64,000 nucleotides of DNA from Lacinutrix sp. WUR7 (GTDB taxonomy: Bacteria > Bacteroidota > Bacteroidia > Flavobacteriales > Flavobacteriaceae). The DNA is taken from positions 903,001-967,000 of the forward strand of contig NZ_CP045067.1 in assembly GCF_016864015.1 (NCBI RefSeq), in the 5' to 3' direction. Below are positions 1 to 6,932 of the stretch, piece after piece. The position numbers and the translations under genes are program-made. Within the stretch, counting starts at the first letter, position 1. Each line of letters starts with the position of its first letter. The notes under the pieces are model-generated. The model did not search any database, was not told the DNA's origin, and saw only the letters and a program-made list of their open reading frames with translations.

Positions 1-32
1 TTGCAAACAGTTGAATAATAAAAACTTATACG

Positions 33-536
33 ATGAAACAAATAAAAAAAATAGCTGCAATAGCTGTAATTACCTTAGCAGCATTTAGTTGTAAAAACGA
101 AACTAAAGCAGAAGTGGTTACTGTAGAGACTGCTGTAGAAACAGCTAAAGCGGAATTAGATCCAAATGCAACGTATGCAAAAGCAGAATTCACTATTGAA
201 GGTATGACTTGTGCAATTGGGTGTGCAAGAACTATTGAAAAGAAACTAGCTAAAATGGAAGGTGTGAAATCTGCAAAAGTAGATTACGACAAAAAATTAG
301 CTATGGTTGAATATGACAATGCTAAAGTTACTACTACTTCTTTAGAAGAAACAGTAACTAAAGTTGGAGACACCTATACGGTTAAAGAAATGAAAACGGT
401 AGAGTCTTTTTCAGGAAAAAAAGCTTGCGATACAGATTGTAAAAAGGCATGTTGTGCAAACAAAACAGATGCAGAAAAGAAAGCTTGCTCTAAAGACTGC
501 AAGAAAGCGTGTTGTGCAGGTAAGGCTAAAGCTTAA
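33..536 (+). CDS. Heavy-metal-associated (HMA) domain lipoprotein with Cys-rich tail
   Basis: 167 residues. The N-terminus has a lipoprotein signal ending in AAFSC, so the mature protein should be lipidated and face the periplasm. Residues about 50-118 form an HMA fold: GMTC near residue 58, then EGVKSAKVDYD and a VEYD strand. The metal site reads MTCAIGC, a C-x3-C spacing instead of the usual C-x2-C. The last 40 residues hold two near-identical blocks with CDTDCKKACC and CSKDCKKACC, which look like extra soft-metal ligands. By family it should bind Cu(I) or another thiophilic ion and may pass it on; the actual metal is not visible. The gene stands alone, with a hairpin terminator just downstream shared with gldD on the other strand. 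Confidence 0.85.
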   Translation: MKQIKKIAAIAVITLAAFSCKNETKAEVVTVETAVETAKAELDPNATYAKAEFTIEGMTCAIGCARTIEKKLAKMEGVKSAKVDYDKKLAMVEYDNAKVTTTSLEETVTKVGDTYTVKEMKTVESFSGKKACDTDCKKACCANKTDAEKKACSKDCKKACCAGKAKA

Positions 537-558
537 TCGATCAAACAACGTATTATAG

Positions 559-587
559 AAAAAGCTTCTCTATGAGAAGCTTTTTTT
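559..587. terminator. Bidirectional terminator between HMA gene and gldD
   Basis: Arms at 559-570 and 574-585 (AAAAAGCTTCTC / GAGAAGCTTTTT) around a 3-base loop, with A- and T-tracts on both sides. It lies between two convergent stop codons, so it can end transcription from either side. Confidence 0.85.
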
Positions 588-1161
588 ATTTCCAAGTAAT
601 TGTTTCCATGATATGTTTAATATCCTTTTTTAAATAGCTTGCCGCTGGAAGTATAGAATCGAAATTAGGTTTTGCATAAAAATACAAAGAGCCTGTTAAA
701 AAATGATCCGTACTATCTGTTACATAAAATTGCGATTGTGATGCTGCGTTTCCTCCTACCTCATAAAACATTCCGTACACTTTGTTTTTAGGGTTTTCAA
801 ACAAATCACTAAAAATTTCATCTGCTTTTTGTGTATGTTCCTGTGTGAAATTTTGTGCATCACGCAAATAAGAAATTAATTTCTCCTCGCTTTTATTTAT
901 AGATTTATACGTTAAGTAAATCGTTCCTTTTAAAGCTGGATACTCTAAATCTATACCATAACTATCGTCTCCACCTAACTTTCTTGTTTTCACATTGGTT
1001 GCTAATGCATTTTTTTCGAAAGAAAAAGGCATCTTTAAATTCGTTTCGCTATAATTAGCTTCTGGATATTCTAAACGTAGTTTTGCTTCTGGTTTTGGAG
1101 TAGCATCCTTTCCACAGGAAAAACAAATAATGACTATTAGTAAAACTAAAAACTGTTTCAT
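586..1161 (-). CDS. gldD: Gliding motility lipoprotein GldD
   Basis: 191 residues with a lipoprotein signal (IICFSCGKD). The sequence after the lipobox (KLRLEYPEANY, LKMPFSFEKN) and the length match GldD of Flavobacterium. In that family GldD is an envelope lipoprotein required for gliding and for function of the T9SS; its biochemical role is not known. It lies downstream of gldE on the same strand, the usual arrangement, with a 165-base gap between them. The adhesin/SprF/PorE cluster 6 kb away fits a gliding cell. Confidence 0.9.
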   Translation of the reverse strand: MKQFLVLLIVIICFSCGKDATPKPEAKLRLEYPEANYSETNLKMPFSFEKNALATNVKTRKLGGDDSYGIDLEYPALKGTIYLTYKSINKSEEKLISYLRDAQNFTQEHTQKADEIFSDLFENPKNKVYGMFYEVGGNAASQSQFYVTDSTDHFLTGSLYFYAKPNFDSILPAASYLKKDIKHIMETITWK

Positions 1162-1326
1162 GTGTTTATTATCTATTGTTCTTTATTGATGACATTGGAC
1201 ATCCACTCAATCCTTCCTCTTAAGTATTAAGAATGAGTTATGGATGTTTCATAAATATTATTAATATAGGTTCGCGATATATTCCTATTAAAAAAAGAGA
1301 CTTGTAAATTGTCGTTTTTTTAGTTA

Positions 1327-2631
1327 TCAAGGAAGGGTTACTTTAACTCTTGTAATTCTTTTTTTATCTAATGCTTCAATTGTAAAAATGTAATCTTCAA
1401 AAAGTATTTTACTATTTACTTTTGGGAAACTTCTAGATATTTCTAAAACAAAGCCAGCAACAGTTTCCGCTTCACCTTTATTATTTTCGAAAAAAACATA
1501 TTCATCTAATCTAATAACTTTATAAAAATCTTTCAACGCTGTTTTGCCTTCAAAAACATAGTTTTTATCATCCAATTTAGAGTAAACTAATCCTTCATCA
1601 TCAAACTCATCACTAATATCTCCAACAATTTCTTCAATAATATCTTCTAAAGAAATAAGCCCAGAGGTTCCTCCATATTCATCTACAACCACAGCTAAAT
1701 GCACTTTCTTTTCTTGAAATTCGGCCATTAAATCATCTAGCTTTTTATTTTCTGGCACAAAGAATGGCTCACGCAATAAGGTTTTCCAATCTAATTGTTT
1801 TCTATCTATAAAAGGCAACAGATCTTTGACATATAAAACGCCAATAACAGTATCTATATTATCTTGATATACAGGAATTCTAGAATAGCCATTTTTAATG
1901 ATTTCCGGAATAACATCTGCATATTTTTGCTCCACATTTAATGCAAAAATATCTATTCTTGGTCGCATTACCTGCTTGGTATCTGTATTTCCAAAAGAGA
2001 CAATACCTTGCAGTATTTTTTGTTCTTCTTTGGTGGTATCTTCATCGCTTGCTAGTTCTAAAGCTTGGGAAAGCTGATCCACACTTAAATTCGATTTTTG
2101 CTTAGCAAACTTATTGTTTATTGCTATTGTTACGCTTCGCATTGGCAAACTTATTGGCGAAAAAACGACATCTAAAAAACGTATTGGATACGCCATAAAT
2201 GTAGCAAACTTTAATTTATTTCTAATGGCATACACTTTGGGTAAGATTTCACCGAATAACAATATTAAAAAGGTAACTAAAACAACTTCTAAAACAAACT
2301 TTACAGCCGAGGAGTTTATACTTTCAAATATAAAGTTACCCAAATAAGCAAACAGAATTACGATTGCAATATTTATAAAATTATTCGCTACAAGTATAGT
2401 TGCTAATAGTTTCTTTGGTTTTTCTAATAAATAGGAAATGATCTTAATTGGCTTCAGGTTTTGTTCTAAACCTTCTTCTATATCTGAATCTGTTAAGGAA
2501 AAAAAAGCTACTTCTGCTCCAGAGATTAACGCAGAACAAAGCAATAGTACAAATAAGAGCACAAAACCACTTACAATTGAAAAATCAATGGCTAAATTTA
2601 TTAATAAAAAACTCGTGGGTTCAGGGTCCAA
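1327..2631 (-). CDS. gldE: Gliding-associated CNNM/CBS-domain membrane protein GldE
   Basis: 434 residues. The N-terminal part (about 15-190) has several hydrophobic segments typical of the DUF21/CNNM transmembrane domain, followed by a CBS pair (about 215-345, including VMRPRIDIFAL and VVVDEYGGTSGLISLEDI) and a CorC/HlyC-type C-terminal domain. Members of the wider family are Mg/Co transport-related proteins; in Flavobacterium the gldE paralogue is linked to gliding and can partly compensate gldD defects. It starts 22 bases after the ssb stop, so co-transcription with ssb is likely, and gldD follows. The call rests on architecture plus neighbourhood. Confidence 0.88.
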   Translation of the reverse strand: MDPEPTSFLLINLAIDFSIVSGFVLLFVLLLCSALISGAEVAFFSLTDSDIEEGLEQNLKPIKIISYLLEKPKKLLATILVANNFINIAIVILFAYLGNFIFESINSSAVKFVLEVVLVTFLILLFGEILPKVYAIRNKLKFATFMAYPIRFLDVVFSPISLPMRSVTIAINNKFAKQKSNLSVDQLSQALELASDEDTTKEEQKILQGIVSFGNTDTKQVMRPRIDIFALNVEQKYADVIPEIIKNGYSRIPVYQDNIDTVIGVLYVKDLLPFIDRKQLDWKTLLREPFFVPENKKLDDLMAEFQEKKVHLAVVVDEYGGTSGLISLEDIIEEIVGDISDEFDDEGLVYSKLDDKNYVFEGKTALKDFYKVIRLDEYVFFENNKGEAETVAGFVLEISRSFPKVNSKILFEDYIFTIEALDKKRITRVKVTLP

Positions 2632-2653
2632 GGATTATAATTTTAGTTAAACG

Positions 2654-3109
2654 TTAAAAGGGAAGATCATCATTACCTTCTTCTACCTTTGGCTGGTTAG
2701 CACTTGGTTGTGCTACTTGTGGCTTTTGTTGTTGTTGTTGTGGCTGACCACTATTTGCCACGCCACTTTCATTTTTTGTAGTTAAAAAAGTAAAGTCGGT
2801 ACATTGTATTTCAGTAGAAAAACGGTCGTTACCACTTTCGTCTTGCCATTTTCTAGTTTTAATTCTACCTTCTATATATACTTTATCTCCTTTGCTTAAA
2901 TATTTTTCGCAAATTTCGGCACCTTTATTACGCACCACTACATTATGCCATTCTGTGTTAGTAACACGTTCATTGGTTTGCTTATTGGTATAGGTTTCAT
3001 TTGTAGCAATAGGAAAACGACCAACGCAACCTCCACCTTCAAAATAATGCATTTTTACTTCATCTCCTAAATGCCCAATTAGCATTACTTTATTTAATGT
3101 ACCTGACAT
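2654..3109 (-). CDS. ssb: Single-stranded DNA-binding protein
   Basis: 151 residues. The first 105 residues are an OB fold (start MSGTLNKVMLIGHLGDEVKMHYF, TEWHNVVVRNKGAEICEKYLSKGDKVYIEGRI written as separate strands of the family). A Gln/Pro/Asn-rich linker leads to the acidic tip ending DDLPF, which docks SSB partner proteins. It coats single-stranded DNA in replication and repair. It is followed closely by gldE and preceded by mutY on the same strand. CAAAATTA at 3180-3187 reads as TAATTTTG on the minus strand and could be the -7 element of its promoter, but no upstream element is visible at the right spacing. Confidence 0.95.
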   Translation of the reverse strand: MSGTLNKVMLIGHLGDEVKMHYFEGGGCVGRFPIATNETYTNKQTNERVTNTEWHNVVVRNKGAEICEKYLSKGDKVYIEGRIKTRKWQDESGNDRFSTEIQCTDFTFLTTKNESGVANSGQPQQQQQKPQVAQPSANQPKVEEGNDDLPF

Positions 3110-3334
3110 AATATCTAATTTTTAGTATTAACCAATTCCTCTTCCCTTTTAAAACAAAAATCAAGAGAAATTTGAGCTACAAAATTACGCTTTTGCAATT
3201 GATAAACTTAAAATTAATAAAAAAATATGAAACTTCCATAACATGTTAAAGATACCTAAAGGAATGATTAATATGGAAGCACCATGTGACCAATAAAAAA
3301 CAAATAATAAAGACACTTGATATACTCTAAACCT

Positions 3335-4375
3335 TTAAAAATTAAAAATTTCTATAAAGTTAGAAAGCAATACTGGAACAGGAAATTCTTTTATTTTACT
3401 TATAGAAACTCCTTTACTGGCAAGTGCATCTATTTCTATAATCCAAAATTTAGTATGTAAATGCTGATGCGATAATTTATGAATAATTGCTTCTTCATTA
3501 TATAAAGACAAATTATAGGAAGAACCATTGATTACATCGTGCTTTTTTAATTGCAAAGACATTGCACTAAAATCCATTACCTCATTACTCTCTATTAAAG
3601 GAAACTGATATAGGTTTTGCCAAATACCTTTTCCTTCTCTTTTTTCTAAAATGGTTTTGCCATCTTCTGAAACGAGTACTAAAAAATTAAAATGTTTCTT
3701 TTTAGGCTTTAAGCTCTTTTTCTTAACAGGCAACTCGGTAATTAGGTTCTTTTGTAAAGCCATACAACTATTTTGTAACGGACAAATAGTACAATCGGGA
3801 TTTTTAGGTTTGCATTGTCTTGCGCCAAACTCCATAATAGCCTGGTTAAACTCTGCAGGATCTTCTTTATCTATCAGTTTTTGCGCTAAAGCTTTAAACT
3901 CTTTTTGCCCTTGAGAACTATTAATAGGAGTAGCAATTCCGAAATATCTAGAAAACGCTCTATATACATTTCCATCAACAACAGCACAAACCTCATTAAA
4001 GCATATAGAAGCAATTGCACTAGCGGTATAATCGCCAACTCCTTTTAGTTTTAATAAATCTTTATAATTATTAGGAAACGCACCATCGAGTTCTTCTACA
4101 ATATGTTTTGCCGTTGCATGCAAGTTTCTAGCTCTAGAATAATACCCCAAACCTTGCCATAATTTCAAAATATCGCTCTCATTTGCACTAGCAAGGTCAA
4201 AAATTGTTGGAAAATTAGTAACAAAAGCTTCATAATAAGGTAATCCTTGCTCTACTTTTGTTTGTTGTAAAATGATTTCAGACAACCATATAAAGTATGG
4301 ATTGGTAGTTCTTCGCCATGGTAAATCCCTCTTATTTACTGAATACCAATCTGTTAAAGTTTTGTTTATAGTCAT
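3335..4375 (-). CDS. mutY: A/G-specific adenine glycosylase MutY
   Basis: 346 residues. It removes adenine mispaired with 8-oxoguanine. The helix-hairpin-helix (LKGVGDYTASAIAS, near residue 115) is followed by the catalytic Asp in VDGNVYRAF. The iron-sulfur loop is complete: C-x6-C-x2-C-x5-C in CKPKNPDCTICPLQNSC. The C-terminal part (about 230-345) fits the NUDIX-like domain that reads the oxidised guanine. The same-strand order mutY, ssb, gldE, gldD recurs in flavobacteria. CAAAAATA at 4395-4402 reads TATTTTTG on the minus strand, a plausible -7 promoter element about 20 bases before the start. Confidence 0.95.
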   Translation of the reverse strand: MTINKTLTDWYSVNKRDLPWRRTTNPYFIWLSEIILQQTKVEQGLPYYEAFVTNFPTIFDLASANESDILKLWQGLGYYSRARNLHATAKHIVEELDGAFPNNYKDLLKLKGVGDYTASAIASICFNEVCAVVDGNVYRAFSRYFGIATPINSSQGQKEFKALAQKLIDKEDPAEFNQAIMEFGARQCKPKNPDCTICPLQNSCMALQKNLITELPVKKKSLKPKKKHFNFLVLVSEDGKTILEKREGKGIWQNLYQFPLIESNEVMDFSAMSLQLKKHDVINGSSYNLSLYNEEAIIHKLSHQHLHTKFWIIEIDALASKGVSISKIKEFPVPVLLSNFIEIFNF

Positions 4376-4435
4376 TTATTATATATAGTATCTGCAAAAA
4401 TAAACGTTTATTAGGTTAAATTTAAGTGAATTAGG

Positions 4436-4468
4436 TTTGAAATATTGAAATTTTAATTCCTATATTTG
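4436..4468 (+). promoter_or_regulatory. Bacteroidetes-type promoter of the HU gene
   Basis: TTTG at 4436-4439 and TATATTTG at 4461-4468, 21 bases apart, match the TTG / TAnnTTTG consensus known for Flavobacterium housekeeping sigma factor. Transcription would begin near 4475, about 35 bases before the HU start. Confidence 0.7.
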
Positions 4469-4510
4469 CATCCCTTAATAACTGATTACAATAATTAAAA
4501 ATAATAGAGA

Positions 4511-4801
4511 ATGACTAAGGCTGATTTAGTAGCAAAAATTTCTGAGAAATTAGGAATTGAAAAAGGAGATGTTCAAGCAACAGTTGAAACTTTTATGGAA
4601 GAAGTAAAAACTTCTTTAGAAGGTGGAGATAATGTATACCTAAGAGGATTTGGAAGCTTCATCATTAAGACAAGAGCTGAAAAAACTGGTAGAAATATTT
4701 CTAAGAATACAACTATAAAAATACCTGCTCATAATATTCCGGCATTTAAACCTGCTAAAGTATTTGTAGAAGGAGTGAAAACAAATGTAGACGTTAAGTA
4801 A
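4511..4801 (+). CDS. HU-family DNA-binding protein
   Basis: 96 residues, the usual length for HU/IHF-type nucleoid proteins. MTKADLVAKISEKLG forms the helical dimer part; YLRGFGSFIIKTR and NIPAFKPAKVF mark the saddle and the arm that grips bent DNA. It compacts and bends chromosomal DNA as a dimer. It has its own strong promoter and is followed 38 bases later by a tiny basic gene (4840-4932), with a terminator after that, so the two probably share a transcript. Which of the HU or IHF-like paralogue groups it belongs to cannot be told from the sequence alone. Confidence 0.93.
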   Translation: MTKADLVAKISEKLGIEKGDVQATVETFMEEVKTSLEGGDNVYLRGFGSFIIKTRAEKTGRNISKNTTIKIPAHNIPAFKPAKVFVEGVKTNVDVK

Positions 4802-4839
4802 GACGCTAAAATAATATTAATTTAAAAAAAATCAAACTT

Positions 4840-4932
4840 ATGCCAAGTGGTAAAAAACGCAAAAGACACAAGGTTGCTACGCATAAGCGTAAAAAAAGAA
4901 GACGCGCTAATCGACACAAAAAGAAGAAATAG
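4840..4932 (+). CDS. 30-residue basic protein, AURKAIP1/COX24 (mS38/bS22)-like
   Basis: A 30-codon frame, ATG to TAG, encoding a protein of almost only Lys, Arg and His: MPSGKKRKRHKVATHKRKKR followed by RRANRHKKKK. The KKRKRHKxxxHKRKKRxRxNRHKK pattern resembles short bacterial members of the AURKAIP1/COX24 domain family (mitochondrial mS38, mycobacterial bS22), which are small-subunit ribosomal proteins. I recall this same short sequence as widespread in Bacteroidetes next to rng and HU genes. It sits in a clean slot: 38 bases after HU, and a hairpin terminator follows its stop at once. The coding call is firm; the ribosomal role is inferred. Confidence 0.75.
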   Translation: MPSGKKRKRHKVATHKRKKRRRANRHKKKK

Positions 4933-4935
4933 ATT

Positions 4936-4962
4936 AAAAAAGTAGTTAATAGCTACTTTTTT
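4936..4962 (+). terminator. Terminator after the 30-residue basic gene
   Basis: AAAAAAGTAG at 4936-4945 pairs with CTACTTTTTT at 4953-4962 around a 7-base loop and ends in a T-run. It starts three bases after the stop codon at 4932 and closes the HU / small-protein transcript. Confidence 0.8.
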
Positions 4963-5244
4963 AGTTTATAGCAAACGTTCTTTGAAATGAGTTCTATAAA
5001 AACACGTATTACCTTGCGTAGTTTGGACTCCACGGATTTAAAAAAATCCTGTGATTTCTAATCATAGTTAGATTTAGCATAGTTAATTTTAACTATGATT
5101 AGAATAAATAATGTATAATCCATCTGTATAATTTGGTTTTTAGCTATTGGTTTTTTGTTGTTGGTTGTTATTCTGAAAAGATTTTCAACTTCTAACTTAT
5201 AAATCGTAACTATTAACTAAAGCGTATGGATAAAAATTAACAAA
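4963..5244 (+). promoter_or_regulatory. Long leader region of the RNase G gene
   Basis: This 282-base gap between the terminator and the RNase G start has no frame I can support. It contains a strong 15-bp stem-loop (listed separately) and then AT-rich sequence. No good TTG / TAnnTTTG promoter is visible, so the transcription start is not placed. Confidence 0.5.
5056..5104 (+). promoter_or_regulatory. 15-bp perfect stem-loop upstream of RNase G
   Basis: TTCTAATCATAGTTA at 5056-5070 pairs perfectly with TAACTATGATTAGAA at 5090-5104 around a 19-base loop that itself carries a CATAGTTAA copy of the arm. There is no T-run after it, so it does not look like a plain terminator. It could be an RNA structure in the RNase G leader or an operator. 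Confidence 0.55.
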
Positions 5245-6789
5245 ATGGATAAAGAATTGATCATTAGATCTAGTTCCAACCACGTTGATTTTGCCTTATT
5301 AAAAGATGGAAAACTTATTGAATTACAAAAAGATGAAGATAGTAACGATTTTTCTGTTGGTGATGTGTTTATTGCCAAAACAAGAAAAGCCGTTCCTGGT
5401 TTAAATGCTGCATTTGTTAATGTAGGTTATGAGAAAGATGCATTTCTGCATTATCATGATTTAGGACCAAAACTACCTTCCCTTTTAAAATTCACAAAAA
5501 GTGTAAGCACAGGTAAACTAAATGATTTTTCATTAAAGAATTTCCCATTTGAAAAAGATATTGACAAAAACGGAAGCATTGCTAACGTTATAAAGTCAAA
5601 TCAATCGTTACTCGTACAAATTGTAAAAGAACCGATATCTACAAAAGGCCCTAGAATAAGCTCTGAGCTTTCTATTGCTGGTAGATATATTGTTTTAGTA
5701 CCTTTTTCTGATCGTATTTCTATTTCTCAAAAAATAGAAAGTAAAGAAGAGAAAGAAAGACTAAAACGTTTGGTTAAAAGTATTACTCCAAAAGGTTTTG
5801 GTGTAATAATACGTACAGTAGCAGAAGGCAAAAAAGTAGCTGAACTAGACAAAGATTTACAAAATTTGATGGGTCGTTGGACCGCAATGTGTAAAAAGCT
5901 ACATAAAGCAAAACATCCAAGTAAAGTATTAGGAGAGATGAATAAAGCTTCCTCTATTTTACGAGACATATTTAATGATTCCTTTACGGGCATTCATGTG
6001 GATGATGAAGCGCTTTACATGCAGATTAAAGATTATGTGCAATTAATTGCACCAAAAAAAGAATCGATAGTTAAATTGTATCAGTCAAACGTTCCAATAT
6101 TTGAAAAATTTGGAGTAGAAAGACAAATTAAAACCTCTTTTGGAAAAACTGTTTCCATGGCAAAAGGAGCATATTTGGTAATAGAACATACCGAAGCGCT
6201 TCATGTTGTAGATGTAAATAGTGGAAATCGCTCTAATAAAGCAAATTCCCAAGAGGACACAGCACTTGAAGTTAATTTAATTGCAGCAACAGAAATGGCC
6301 AGACAATTGCGTTTACGTGATATGGGCGGAATTATTGTTGTTGATTTTATTGACCTAAATACTGCTGAACACAGAAAAAAGCTTTTCAATCATCTACGTG
6401 ATGAAATGAAGGATGATAGAGCTAAACATAAAATATTACCTCCAAGCAAATTTGGATTGATACAAATAACCAGACAAAGAGTAAGACCAGAAATGAACAT
6501 TAAAACCAGAGAGGATAATCCTGATGGTATAAATGGCGTTGAAGTTGAAGCTCCAATAAATATTGTTCCAAAGATCAAACATGATATGGAACAACTATTT
6601 AAAAAAGACTATACTAAGGTGACCTTAAACACACATCCTTTTATAGCAGCCTTTTTAACAAAAGGTTTTCCATCTATACGTTCAAAATGGTTTTTTGAAC
6701 ATAAAAAATGGGTGAAAATTTTACCAAGAGATGCTTACACGTATTTAGAATATCATTTTTTTGATAAAGATGATAAACAAATTAAATAA
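5245..6789 (+). CDS. rng: Ribonuclease E/G family endoribonuclease
   Basis: 514 residues, the RNase G (CafA) size without the long degradosome scaffold of RNase E. An S1-like RNA-binding region occupies about 35-130 (VGDVFIAKTRKAVPGLNAAFV), followed by the RNase H-like catalytic core. The two metal-binding Asp residues are visible in HVVDVNSGNRS (near 323) and VVDFIDLNT (near 367). The usual zinc-link cysteines of RNase E are not evident. By family it cuts single-stranded AU-rich RNA, matures 5S/16S rRNA and starts mRNA decay. Position after HU and the small basic gene is typical for flavobacteria. A stem-loop in the leader may allow self-control, as is known for RNase E. Confidence 0.93.
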   Translation: MDKELIIRSSSNHVDFALLKDGKLIELQKDEDSNDFSVGDVFIAKTRKAVPGLNAAFVNVGYEKDAFLHYHDLGPKLPSLLKFTKSVSTGKLNDFSLKNFPFEKDIDKNGSIANVIKSNQSLLVQIVKEPISTKGPRISSELSIAGRYIVLVPFSDRISISQKIESKEEKERLKRLVKSITPKGFGVIIRTVAEGKKVAELDKDLQNLMGRWTAMCKKLHKAKHPSKVLGEMNKASSILRDIFNDSFTGIHVDDEALYMQIKDYVQLIAPKKESIVKLYQSNVPIFEKFGVERQIKTSFGKTVSMAKGAYLVIEHTEALHVVDVNSGNRSNKANSQEDTALEVNLIAATEMARQLRLRDMGGIIVVDFIDLNTAEHRKKLFNHLRDEMKDDRAKHKILPPSKFGLIQITRQRVRPEMNIKTREDNPDGINGVEVEAPINIVPKIKHDMEQLFKKDYTKVTLNTHPFIAAFLTKGFPSIRSKWFFEHKKWVKILPRDAYTYLEYHFFDKDDKQIK

Positions 6790-6791
6790 TT

Positions 6792-6827
6792 AAAAAAGCC
6801 TTACTTTTTATAAAGTAAGGCTTTTTT
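6792..6827 (+). terminator. Terminator of the RNase G gene
   Basis: AAAAAAGCCTTACTTT at 6792-6807 pairs with AAAGTAAGGCTTTTTT at 6812-6827 around a 4-base loop, directly after the RNase G stop. Confidence 0.9.
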
Positions 6828-6889
6828 GTTTTTATACCTTTTTATAAAATAATAAAAAGGACTACGATATATTTAAAATTAGGTCATAA

Positions 6890-6917
6890 AAAAACCACCT
6901 CTAGGGAGGTGGTTTTT
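6890..6917 (-). terminator. Terminator of the adhesin / SprF / PorE-like operon
   Basis: AAAAACCACCTC at 6890-6901 pairs with GAGGTGGTTTTT at 6906-6917 around TAGG. On the minus strand it follows the stop of the last operon gene by about 15 bases and ends in a T-run. Confidence 0.88.
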
Positions 6918-6932
6918 AAGCTTATTTTAATA

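Noticed and set aside
1198-1248. Weak inverted repeat ACATCCA ... TGGATGT between gldE and gldD
   Set aside because: Only the outer seven bases pair well; the inside does not fold cleanly.
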